A DNA stretch of 13,204 nt from DASYPQ01 sp041488095. GTDB taxonomy: Bacteria; Planctomycetota; UBA1135; GCA-002686595. Of this stretch, positions 1 to 7,614 are shown in pieces (within the stretch, counting starts at the first letter, position 1; each line of letters starts with the position of its first letter). The notes under the pieces are model-generated. The model did no database searches, was not told the origin of the DNA, and saw nothing but the letters and a program-made list of their open reading frames with translations. Position numbers and translations under genes: made by a program. Where the stretch lies: contig JBGPOP010000063.1 in NCBI GenBank assembly GCA_041488095.1, positions 1 through 13,204 on the forward strand, read 5' to 3'.

Positions 1-1117
<1,117 letters not shown>

Positions 1118-1118
1118 C

Positions 1119-1198
1119 GCTTTCCTACGCCGGCATGACCCGGATCAGGTTCGAAGGGTGCTTCTCAGGCGCTCCTCGCGGAGCGCCGCCCCCAGCTG
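1119..1198 (-). promoter_or_regulatory. TPP riboswitch (THI box) controlling thiC
   Basis: Reading the minus strand, the leader holds the conserved THI-box elements in order. The P3 hairpin has 8-bp arms GGCGCTCC (1168-1175) and GGAGCGCC (1180-1187) around a four-base loop. Then come CTGAGA, ACCCTTCGAACCTGAT, the P5 arms CCGG/CCGG, and GGCGTAGG. This is the thiamine pyrophosphate aptamer that commonly precedes thiC. Its 3' end contains the AGGAAA ribosome-binding site and stops about one base before the start codon. There is no room for a terminator between aptamer and gene, so control is inferred to act on translation initiation: ligand-bound RNA hides the ribosome-binding site. The outer stem P1 is only approximately placed. 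Confidence 0.95.
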
Positions 1199-1254
1199 TC
1201 GTGTCGTCCGCCCGGACGCGCGGCTCGCGGCTCCCCGGGCGGATGGATGCCGTG

Positions 1255-1283
1255 AGTCTAGCTCCCCGGAGCCTCCGTTGCAG
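1255..1283 (-). promoter_or_regulatory. Possible thiC promoter
   Basis: On the minus strand, TAGACT (1255-1260, four of six matches to TATAAT) lies 17 bp downstream of CTGCAA (1278-1283, three of six to TTGACA). Transcription would start near 1248 and give a leader of about 130 nt that contains the whole TPP aptamer. The -10 hexamer resembles the better-supported TAGAGT of the tRNA-Met promoter in this window. The -35 is weak, so this is a tentative call. Confidence 0.35.
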
Positions 1284-1312
1284 CCGCGACGGGCGCTTGC
1301 CACGATCGGCGC

Positions 1313-4060
1313 GTGCGCCCGCAGCTCCTGGGACTCGCCGCGTTCTTCTCCGGCGTCGCTGCGCTGGTGTGGCAGATCCTGTGGATCCGGCGCCTCTCCG
1401 AGGCGTTCGGCCACACCGCCTACGCGGTCAACGCGGTCCTGGCGATCTTCTTCGCCGGCCTGGGCCTGGGCGCCTGGCTCCTGGGGCGCGCGGCGGATCG
1501 CCGGCAGGGCTCGATCGCCCTGTACTGTGCGCTCGAGGTCGCGATCGCCGCCGCGGGCCTCGCGTTCGCGCCGGCGTGCGACGCCGTCGGGCGCTTCTAC
1601 CTCTCGTTCACGCCGGCGGAGTGGCCGCTCTCCTCGTCGTTGCTCTTCAACGGCGCGGCGAGCGCGCTGCTCCTGGCCGTCCCCACGCTGGCGATGGGCG
1701 GCACCCTGCCCGCTCTCCTCCGCCACGCCGTGAGGAGCACCGGGGAGCTGGGCGTTCGCGTCGGATGGCTGTATGGGTTGAACACGATCGGCGCCGCGTT
1801 CGGCACCGCGATCGCCGTGCTCTCCTGGATCCCGCAGTGGGGCGTCGCCGGAGCCACGGCTGGCGCCATCGCGCTGAACCTTGCCGCCGCGGCGGTGGCG
1901 TGGCTCGGGAGCACCCCGCGGCGCGGCGCGGCGTCCACTTCCGCTGCCTCGGCTCTCTCCGCGCGTCCCCGACGCCCGGTCGTCCTGCTCGCCGCCGCCG
2001 CGTTCTCGGGCTTCGTGTCGGTCGGCCTCGAGGTTTTGTGGACGCGCTCGCTGGCGACGCGTTTCATGAACACCGTCTACAGCTTCGCGACGATCCTGAC
2101 GGTCTTCCTCCTCGCCCTCGGGCTCGCCTCGGTCGCGACACCCTGGCTCGACCGGCGCGGATGGGTTCGCCGTTCGACGCTCGCAGCCGTGTTCGCCGCG
2201 GGAGGGATCCTCGGGCTCGCTTCGATCCTCTTCCTGTCCCGGATCCCGACGAGCTGGGGCGAGGGCACGGGGAGCAGCGTCGCGGGTTTCCTCCTCCGCG
2301 AGCTGAGCTACTCGATCGCGCTCATGGCGCTGCCCGTGCTCGTGCTCGGGCTCGCCTTCCCCATGCTCGTCCGCCTGGCGCACGCCGAGGTCGGCGCGGT
2401 GGGCCGCGAGACCGGCGAGATCTACCTGGCGAACACCGCCGGCTCCGTCGCTGCACCGCTCCTCCTCGGCTTCGCCGCGCTTCCGGCGATCGGGCTCAGG
2501 GCGAGCCTGATCGTCGTGTCGTGGGGGTCGGTGCTCTTCGCCGCGCTCGTGCTGCTTCCCCGCTCGTCGATGGCGCGGCGCCCCGCGCTCGCACTCGGCG
2601 GGGCGGCCCTGGTCCTGGCCGCCTCGGTGCAGCTCCTCTTGCCGGCCGACATCCGCTTGTGGCGCGGCTCGCCCGGCGACGTGCTGGTCGACTACCGCGA
2701 AGGCGTGACCTCCGCCGTCGCGGTGCTCGACGAGGAGGGGGGCGACCGCGTCCTCAAGCTGAACAACGACTACGTGCTCGGAGGCCTGAAGGGCGCCCAC
2801 CTGCCGCACCGCCAGGGGCTGATCCCGCTCCTGCTCCACGGGCAGCCGCAGAGCGCCCTGTTCATCGGGCTGGGGACGGGGGGCTCGGCCGGCGCCGCAG
2901 CCGTCTGGCCCGACCTCCGGGTCGACGTGCTCGAGATCGTCCCCGAAGTCGTCGACATGCTGCGCTGGTTCGACTCGAGCAACGAAAGTCTGGCGGAGCG
3001 GGCGGGTGGGGAGGGCCGTGTGCGCATCCTCCCCGTCGACGGTCGCCACTTCGTTCTCGCGACCGGGCGACGCTACGACGTCGTGGTCGGCGACCTGTTC
3101 CTCCCCTACCGCGCGGGCGAAGGCGCGATGTACACGCGCGAGCACGTGGAGGCGGTGCGCCGCGTCCTCGCACCCGGAGGGTTGTTCTGCCAGTGGCTGC
3201 CGTTGTACCAGTTCCGGCGAGCGGACTTGCGTGTCGCCGTGGCCACCTTCTGCGACGTGTTCCCTCACGTCGAGGCGTTCTGGCTGCACCCCGACGCCCT
3301 CCAGCCGGTCCTGGGCCTCGTGGGCTCCGACGAGCCGCTTGCGATCGACCGCGTGGCGCTCGAGACCCATCTCTCCGAGCCCGCTCTCGCGGACCTCCTC
3401 GCGAGCTCGGACCTCCGGTCGCCAGAGACGATGCTCGCGGGATGGATCGCGGACCGGCCGGCGCTGCTCGCGTGGACGCGGGGCGCTCCGGTCGAGACCC
3501 GCGACCGACCGCGGATCGAGTTCTCCGCGCCCCGCAACACGATCGGATCCCCCGGAGATCCTTCCGCCGGGAATCTCGCGGAGTTCCTGGAGCTGACGCG
3601 ACCCGCGACCGAGGCGGGACCCTTCGCGCGCTGCGCGCGGGAGGATCGCGAGCGCATCGCCTCGTATCAGCGCGCCCTCGGACACCTGCTGCTCTCCGCC
3701 GCGGCCGGAGCCGGCACCTCGAGTACGCTCGAACAGCTCGAACTGGCTCTGGCGGAGGCCCCGACATGGGACCTGGTCCTCGGCAGCGTCAAGGCGCTGG
3801 CGCGCGGGTGCATCGACCGCGGCGACTTCGCCGCGGCGCGCAGGGCGGCCGAGATCCTGTTGCACACCGAGGGCCAGAGACACTCCGGACTGTATCTCTC
3901 CGCGCTCATCGCCCTCCGCACCGGTGACGCCGAGGCCGCCCGCACGCTCGCGCGGGCCGCGCTCGAGCTGAAGCCCGACCACCGTCCGACGCGCGAGCTC
4001 CTCCAGGAGCTCGACCAGGGGAGCGCGACACGGCCGGCCGGAGCCCGCCCGCACCGCTGA
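1313..4060 (+). CDS. Membrane-embedded spermidine-synthase-like protein with TPR tail
   Basis: This 915-residue protein combines three parts. Residues 1-440 are a polytopic membrane region resembling the MFS-like half of fused MFS/spermidine synthase proteins; FFSGVAALVWQILWIRRLSE is typical of their first helix, and FSGFVSVGLEVLWTRSLA (231-248) looks like an internal repeat of it. Residues about 455-670 are a spermidine-synthase-like SAM-binding fold: GLGTGG (519-524), acidic E541 after strand 2 (VDVLEIVPEVV), VDGRHF (575-580), and YDVVVGDLFLP (588-598), where synthases usually have a D-S-x-x-P segment. Residues about 790-905 carry weak TPR-like helical pairs. The reaction and substrate of such membrane-fused homologues are not established, so polyamine synthesis should not be assumed. 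The GTG start at 1313 has no good Shine-Dalgarno but places the first helix correctly. It is divergent from thiC and converges on the next gene with 9 bp between stop codons. Confidence 0.88.
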   Translation: MRPQLLGLAAFFSGVAALVWQILWIRRLSEAFGHTAYAVNAVLAIFFAGLGLGAWLLGRAADRRQGSIALYCALEVAIAAAGLAFAPACDAVGRFYLSFTPAEWPLSSSLLFNGAASALLLAVPTLAMGGTLPALLRHAVRSTGELGVRVGWLYGLNTIGAAFGTAIAVLSWIPQWGVAGATAGAIALNLAAAAVAWLGSTPRRGAASTSAASALSARPRRPVVLLAAAAFSGFVSVGLEVLWTRSLATRFMNTVYSFATILTVFLLALGLASVATPWLDRRGWVRRSTLAAVFAAGGILGLASILFLSRIPTSWGEGTGSSVAGFLLRELSYSIALMALPVLVLGLAFPMLVRLAHAEVGAVGRETGEIYLANTAGSVAAPLLLGFAALPAIGLRASLIVVSWGSVLFAALVLLPRSSMARRPALALGGAALVLAASVQLLLPADIRLWRGSPGDVLVDYREGVTSAVAVLDEEGGDRVLKLNNDYVLGGLKGAHLPHRQGLIPLLLHGQPQSALFIGLGTGGSAGAAAVWPDLRVDVLEIVPEVVDMLRWFDSSNESLAERAGGEGRVRILPVDGRHFVLATGRRYDVVVGDLFLPYRAGEGAMYTREHVEAVRRVLAPGGLFCQWLPLYQFRRADLRVAVATFCDVFPHVEAFWLHPDALQPVLGLVGSDEPLAIDRVALETHLSEPALADLLASSDLRSPETMLAGWIADRPALLAWTRGAPVETRDRPRIEFSAPRNTIGSPGDPSAGNLAEFLELTRPATEAGPFARCAREDRERIASYQRALGHLLLSAAAGAGTSSTLEQLELALAEAPTWDLVLGSVKALARGCIDRGDFAAARRAAEILLHTEGQRHSGLYLSALIALRTGDAEAARTLARAALELKPDHRPTRELLQELDQGSATRPAGARPHR

Positions 4061-4069
4061 TGCGCCTCG

Positions 4070-6043
4070 TCAGCGCCCGGACCCCAATGCGTGCATGCGC
4101 TCGGTCGCCGTGGGCTCTCCCGGAGCGAGATCCAGGGCGCGTCGGTAGGCGCGGATGGCGTCCTGCGTCCTCCCCTGTCCCTCGAAGGCGAGCCCGAGGA
4201 TCCTCCAGACGTCCGCGCTGCCTTCGCGCCGCGCGACGGCTCGCTGCAGCGTGCGCACCGCCTCGTCGCAGCGGGAGAGGCGCACCAGCGCGAGGCCGAG
4301 GTTCGCCCAGCCCTGCATGTTGTCGGGCCGTTCGCCGACGAACCAATCCAGGTGGGCTCTCGCCTCCTCGAGCCGGCCCTGGTTCAGGAGGATCGTGCCC
4401 AAGTGAAGGCGGTACTCGGGCACGAAGACGCCTCGCGACTTCGCCAGGTCGATCGCCCGCGCCGAGAGCGCCGCCGCGCGCTCGAGCCACTCCTCGCGCC
4501 GTGCTGGATCGTCCTCTGCTCGATCGTTCCACACCACGGCGAGGTTCGACAGTGCGCGCGGCGTCTCGTCGAAGCGCAGCTGGTGGGCGTACAGGGTCTC
4601 CGAGTCGCGCCAGATCGAGGTCTGCCTGGAGGTCAGGACGCACAGGACCACGACCGCCGCCGCGGCGCAGGGTGCGACGAGCTTCGAGAGCCTCGAACCG
4701 CTCGATGCCCACGCGAGGCAGGCTCCGCCCAGGAGGAGCGCCAAGGGCATGCAGGCGAGATAGCTGTAGCGGTCGGAGACGAGCTGCGTGCCGAACGGCA
4801 CCAGGCCCAGCGCGGGAGCGATCAGCAGCGCGTAGGCGGAGAATGCCGCGAGCGGCGCGGGCGCGCGACGGCGCCACAGCGCGAGGACGAGCGCGGGAAC
4901 GGCGAGCACCGGCAGGTAGACATCCGGGTCGAGCCAGCTCACCTGCGCGGGCACGTCGACGATGGGGACGAGTCCGCGCGGGACCAGCGTCTTCCAGGGG
5001 TAGAAAGCCAGGCCCTGGAGAGCCTGCACGGCGCGTTCGAGGAGGGTGCGCCGCTCGACCCACGCGTACGTCCCGATCCGGGCATGCCGGGCCCAGCCGG
5101 CGATGAGTCCCGCCATGAGCGATAGCGCGAGGAGCGGGATCTTCTCGACCAGCAACCGGGCAGCGGCGGCGCGTCCCGTGCGGCGAAGCGGATAGGCGTC
5201 GATGACGAGCAGGACGAGGGGCAAGGCCACCGCAGCCCCCTTGGAGAGCAGGGAGAGCAGGAAGGCGCAGCAGGCCGAGCAGTACCAGACCCTGCCTGCG
5301 GGCGAGGAAGCCATGCCGCGCGCGGCGAAGCCGACTGCGACCCCGAGGGAGGCGAACGCCAGGCCCAGTCCGGCCGCGCCGAGGGGACGCAGCCGGAGAA
5401 CATCCGGATCGGAGGTGTCGAGGCTCGCGAGGACGGCTGCGACGAAGACGGTCGAGCCGAGGACGATCGCGAGCGTCCGGCGCGCGTCGGGGGTTCTCGA
5501 CGCGGGGCCGGCCTCGGCGCACGCAACCCTCCACCAGCACGAGAGCGAGACGACGAAGAAGAAGCCCGCCAGGAGATCGTTGCGGTCCGTCACCCAGGCG
5601 ACCGACTCGGCTCGCAGGGGATGGACCGCGAAGAAGAGCGCCGCGAAGAGGGCCGCGAGCGTCGCGGCGAACGGGCTCGCGGCCGCGACGGCGCGCATCA
5701 TCAGGTTCCGGGCGAAGAAGAACAGGACCGCCGCCGTGGCGAGGTGCAGAAGGATGTTCGTCCCGTGGAAGCGCGCGGGATCGAGGCCCGAGAGCGCGTG
5801 GTCGACCGCGTAGCTGAGCCAGGAGAGCGGCTGGTAGTTCCCGTTCCAGCTCGCCGCCGCCATCCAGGCGAGATGGTCCCGCGAGAGCCCCCGGAAGTGA
5901 GGATTGGCCAGCACGTTGTAGTCGTCGTCGAGCTGGACGAATCGGGCCTGGAAGGCCGGGGCGAACGCGACCAGGACGAGCGCAGCCAGCACGGCGAGCG
6001 CCCCGGCGCAGGCGAGGGCGCTGCGGGTGCGGCTCGAAGGCAC
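4070..6043 (-). CDS. TMTC-like membrane glycosyltransferase-family protein with C-terminal TPR repeats
   Basis: The 657-residue protein begins with a signal-anchor helix (about 9-31). The motif FVQLDDDYNVLANPHFRGL (35-53) follows, with the acidic D39-D41 cluster expected of GT-C fold mannosyltransferases. Then come NYQPLSWLSYAVDHAL (69-84), GTNILLHLATA (94-104), about ten further hydrophobic segments, and SDRYSYLACMPLALLLG, which matches the DRYxYLP-type motif of bacterial TMTC-like/DUF1736 proteins. Residues about 500-650 are TPR repeats; the last two (MQGWANLGLALVRLSRCDEA and SADVWRILGLAFEGQGRTQD) are the clearest. Eukaryotic TMTC proteins O-mannosylate cadherins at the ER. The bacterial acceptor is unknown, and membrane-bound glycosyl transfer from a lipid-linked sugar is inferred from family. 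The GTG start at 6043 lies 4 bp after the glycosylase stop, so the two are probably co-transcribed. Confidence 0.87.
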   Translation of the reverse strand: MPSSRTRSALACAGALAVLAALVLVAFAPAFQARFVQLDDDYNVLANPHFRGLSRDHLAWMAAASWNGNYQPLSWLSYAVDHALSGLDPARFHGTNILLHLATAAVLFFFARNLMMRAVAAASPFAATLAALFAALFFAVHPLRAESVAWVTDRNDLLAGFFFVVSLSCWWRVACAEAGPASRTPDARRTLAIVLGSTVFVAAVLASLDTSDPDVLRLRPLGAAGLGLAFASLGVAVGFAARGMASSPAGRVWYCSACCAFLLSLLSKGAAVALPLVLLVIDAYPLRRTGRAAAARLLVEKIPLLALSLMAGLIAGWARHARIGTYAWVERRTLLERAVQALQGLAFYPWKTLVPRGLVPIVDVPAQVSWLDPDVYLPVLAVPALVLALWRRRAPAPLAAFSAYALLIAPALGLVPFGTQLVSDRYSYLACMPLALLLGGACLAWASSGSRLSKLVAPCAAAAVVVLCVLTSRQTSIWRDSETLYAHQLRFDETPRALSNLAVVWNDRAEDDPARREEWLERAAALSARAIDLAKSRGVFVPEYRLHLGTILLNQGRLEEARAHLDWFVGERPDNMQGWANLGLALVRLSRCDEAVRTLQRAVARREGSADVWRILGLAFEGQGRTQDAIRAYRRALDLAPGEPTATERMHALGSGR

Positions 6044-6047
6044 CGCG

Positions 6048-6692
6048 CTAGTCTCGCGCGCGGGCGCGCTCCATCTCGACCAGCCGCCACATCGCCCAGC
6101 AGCCGACGCTGCGCAGGGGCCGCCACACCTCGGCGCGCTCGAGGGCCTGTGCCGGCGTGGGGCGCTCGCGCCGTCCGTCGAGAAGGCGGATCCCTTCCTG
6201 CACGCCGAAGTCCGTCTCGGCCATGACGTCCAGGCGTCCCAGGCGAAACAGCAGGAACATCCGGGCCGACCACGGGCCGATCCCGCGCACCTCGGTCAGG
6301 CGCTCGACGATCTCCTCGTCCTTCCGGCGCGAGATCCGCCCGAGCTTCAGGCGGCCATCCCCGATCCTCTGTGCCAGGTCGCGCAGCGCGAGCAGCTTGT
6401 TCCGCGAGAGCCCGGCGGCGCGCAGCCGGCCGCCCGGAATCGCGAGCAAATCCACAGGCGCGGGGAAGCCCGGCCCCGGCGTCACGGCGCAGACGCGGCC
6501 GTAGATGGTCGCGGCGGCCTTGCCGTGGAGCTGCTGGCAGACGATCGCGCTGGAAAGGGCCTTCCAGTGAGACCGGTGTCGCTCGTTCTTCGGGTCGGGG
6601 TAGCCGGGGAAGGGCGGCAAGCGCGAGAGCAGCGCTTCCAACCTGCGATCGCGACGAGAGATCGCGCGCATTTGCGCGGAGGAGGGCTTCAT
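6048..6692 (-). CDS. DNA-3-methyladenine glycosylase II-like protein (HhH-GPD family)
   Basis: The 214-residue protein is a base-excision-repair glycosylase that would remove alkylated purines from DNA. The helix-hairpin-helix lies at about 131-150 (RLTEVRGIGPWSARMFLLFR). The catalytic aspartate sits 12 residues downstream as D161 in DVMAETDFGVQEG, matching the D-L-G-V segment of AlkA-type enzymes. SSAIVCQQLHGKAA (47-60) is the usual early helix, where relatives read QQIS. There is no C-terminal cysteine set for an iron-sulfur cluster, so this is AlkA-like rather than endonuclease III or MutY. It is shorter than E. coli AlkA (282) because it lacks the N-terminal domain. I chose ATG 6692 over an upstream extension of the open frame because GGAAG stands six bases before it and homology starts there. 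An internal ATG at 6671 is possible. The glycosyltransferase gene follows 4 bp later without an obvious functional link. Confidence 0.9.
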   Translation of the reverse strand: MKPSSAQMRAISRRDRRLEALLSRLPPFPGYPDPKNERHRSHWKALSSAIVCQQLHGKAAATIYGRVCAVTPGPGFPAPVDLLAIPGGRLRAAGLSRNKLLALRDLAQRIGDGRLKLGRISRRKDEEIVERLTEVRGIGPWSARMFLLFRLGRLDVMAETDFGVQEGIRLLDGRRERPTPAQALERAEVWRPLRSVGCWAMWRLVEMERARARD

Positions 6693-6762
6693 CGCGCGCT
6701 TCCGCGGCAGCGGCAGGTCCCCAGGTTCTCTGCGCTCGCGGCTCCTGGCGAGGCCATCGCGC

Positions 6763-6801
6763 AGACGAAAGCGCGCTCCGACCCTGCCGGCTGGAGCGCG
6801 C
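6763..6801 (-). terminator. Probable intrinsic terminator of the acidic-protein gene
   Basis: On the minus strand a perfect 9-bp hairpin (arms GCGCGCTCC and GGAGCGCGC at 6793-6801 and 6771-6779, 13-nt loop) is followed by TTTCGTCT (6763-6770). It starts 34 bp after the stop of the acidic-protein gene and 70 bp before the glycosylase start, so it probably separates those two transcripts. The U-tract is imperfect. A second, 6-bp hairpin without a U-tract lies between the stop codon and this one (6811-6833). Confidence 0.55.
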
Positions 6802-6834
6802 GTGAGATCTCCCGGCTGCGAGGCAAGGCCGGGT

Positions 6835-7092
6835 CTAGTCCTCGTCGTCGTCCTCGTCCTCGTCGAGGTCGTCGTCGTCCTCTTCCTCGTCTTCGTCGAG
6901 CTCGTCTTCGTCCTCGTCGGGGTCGTCGTCGTCCTCTTCCTCGTCCTCGTCGGGGTCGTCGTCGTCCAGGTCGATGTCGAAGTCGCCGTCCGATTCGTCG
7001 GAAGCCGTGATCGTCGAGACCGAGGGGGAGCGTTCCGGGTCGAAGACCCAGTCGAGGGTCGAGCTGGTGGCGCTGGATTCGCGGAGTTGCAT
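6835..7092 (-). CDS. Small protein with hyperacidic Asp/Glu tail, unknown function
   Basis: The frame from ATG 7092 encodes 85 residues. Residues 1-35 are of mixed, Ser/Thr-rich composition (QLRESSATSS, then LDWVFDPERSPSVSTIT). Residues 41-85 are Asp or Glu at 40 of 45 positions, broken only by L42, P47, P58, L65 and L76. There is no signal peptide, membrane helix or cysteine. Such tails occur in nucleic-acid mimics, chaperone-like tails and metal-binding proteins, but nothing here picks one. The frame is open further upstream, but that extension is Arg/Pro-rich and looks like random GC-rich sequence. No Shine-Dalgarno precedes the ATG, which weakens the start call. A hairpin terminator downstream supports a real transcript. 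I do not recognise a family; the TIGR02300 (FYDLN_acid) proteins have a similar tail but their N-terminal zinc motif is absent here. Confidence 0.6.
   Translation of the reverse strand: MQLRESSATSSTLDWVFDPERSPSVSTITASDESDGDFDIDLDDDDPDEDEEEDDDDPDEDEDELDEDEEEDDDDLDEDEDDDED
6847..6954 (-). repeat. Two tandem 54-bp (18-residue) acidic repeat units
   Basis: Within the acidic protein, residues 47-64 (6901-6954) and 65-82 (6847-6900) are tandem copies of an 18-residue unit, identical at 15 of 18 positions. Each copy has the pattern (P/L)-DEDEEEDDDD-(P/L)-DEDED-(E/D). At the DNA level the shared segment ggtcgtcgtcgtcctcttcc recurs exactly 54 bp apart (6867 and 6921), so this is a duplicated unit rather than only biased composition. 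Confidence 0.75.
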
Positions 7093-7614
7093 GTGCGGTA
7101 GGAAGGCTGGAGGATCCCTGGACCTGGAGTCAGCCGGCGGAGAGGTGCAAGGACGGCAGGATCCGCCGCCCCGCCGCGGCCGGGAGGGCTCTGGGGGGTC
7201 GTGTCGGGTGATCTTGTCCGCAGGTGGTCCCGGTTTCGCAAGAAAAAAAACGCGGCCGCTCTGGCGCCCTCCCCTGGAGCTCCGCCGCCCCACATACGCC
7301 CCGGGCGGCACTTGGGCAGGGCGCGGTGCCTCCCGGCTCGGATCGGACCACCGACGGGACGGCAGCGCGCCGGCTCGGCGGGCCGAGGTCAGGTGCCCAG
7401 GGCGACCCCGGCGCCGGCCGGCCGACTTGTCTACTGCGATGAGCACCGCTACCTTGCGCGCGGCTCGGCCCCGCGGCGGACCTTCCTCTCCGCGAGTCCG
7501 AGAGAACGCGCCCGCGAGCCCTCACCCTCAAGCCGCGGTCCGAGGTCGGGACGGCGCTCCCGGTCCCAGGGCCGCCGCACGCTCGAGCCGCGCTCGAGCC
7601 CGCTCCAGACCCAC
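7093..7614. other. Gene-poor intergenic region upstream of glnN
   Basis: I find no convincing gene in this 522-bp gap. Both strands are open over long distances, but the predicted peptides are Arg/Pro/Gly-rich without recognisable motifs, as expected from GC-rich noncoding DNA. It should contain divergent promoters for the acidic-protein gene and glnN. The best plus-strand candidate is TTGTCT (7427-7432) and TACCTT (7450-7455) with 17-bp spacing, which is weak. A run of eight A (7243-7250) stands out against the GC-rich background. It is not preceded by a good hairpin on the minus strand, so I do not call it a terminator. Confidence 0.5.

Noticed and set aside
1145..4054. A 969-codon minus-strand open frame opposite the membrane spermidine-synthase-like gene
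   Set aside because: It is an antisense shadow. Its translation is Arg/Glu/Gly-rich with no family motifs, while the plus strand encodes clear membrane helices and a SAM-binding fold.
6811..6833. A 6-bp hairpin after the acidic-protein stop codon as terminator
   Set aside because: It has an 11-nt loop and no U-tract. The 9-bp hairpin at 6771-6801 with a partial U-tract is the better candidate.
6802..7101. A plus-strand frame rich in Val/Leu that looks like a membrane peptide
   Set aside because: It is the reverse complement of the GAC/GAG codons of the acidic protein, which produces GTC/CTC runs. It has no charged flanks or spacing typical of real helices.
6693..7295. Upstream extension of the DNA glycosylase frame, giving 415 residues
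   Set aside because: The extra residues are low-complexity Thr/Arg/Pro sequence that overlaps the acidic-protein gene and its terminator. A good ribosome-binding site and homology both support ATG 6692.
7201..7614. 138-codon N-terminal extension of glnN
   Set aside because: The extension is Arg/Pro/Gly/Ser-rich without motifs, and GSIII proteins normally start about where ATG 7615 does.
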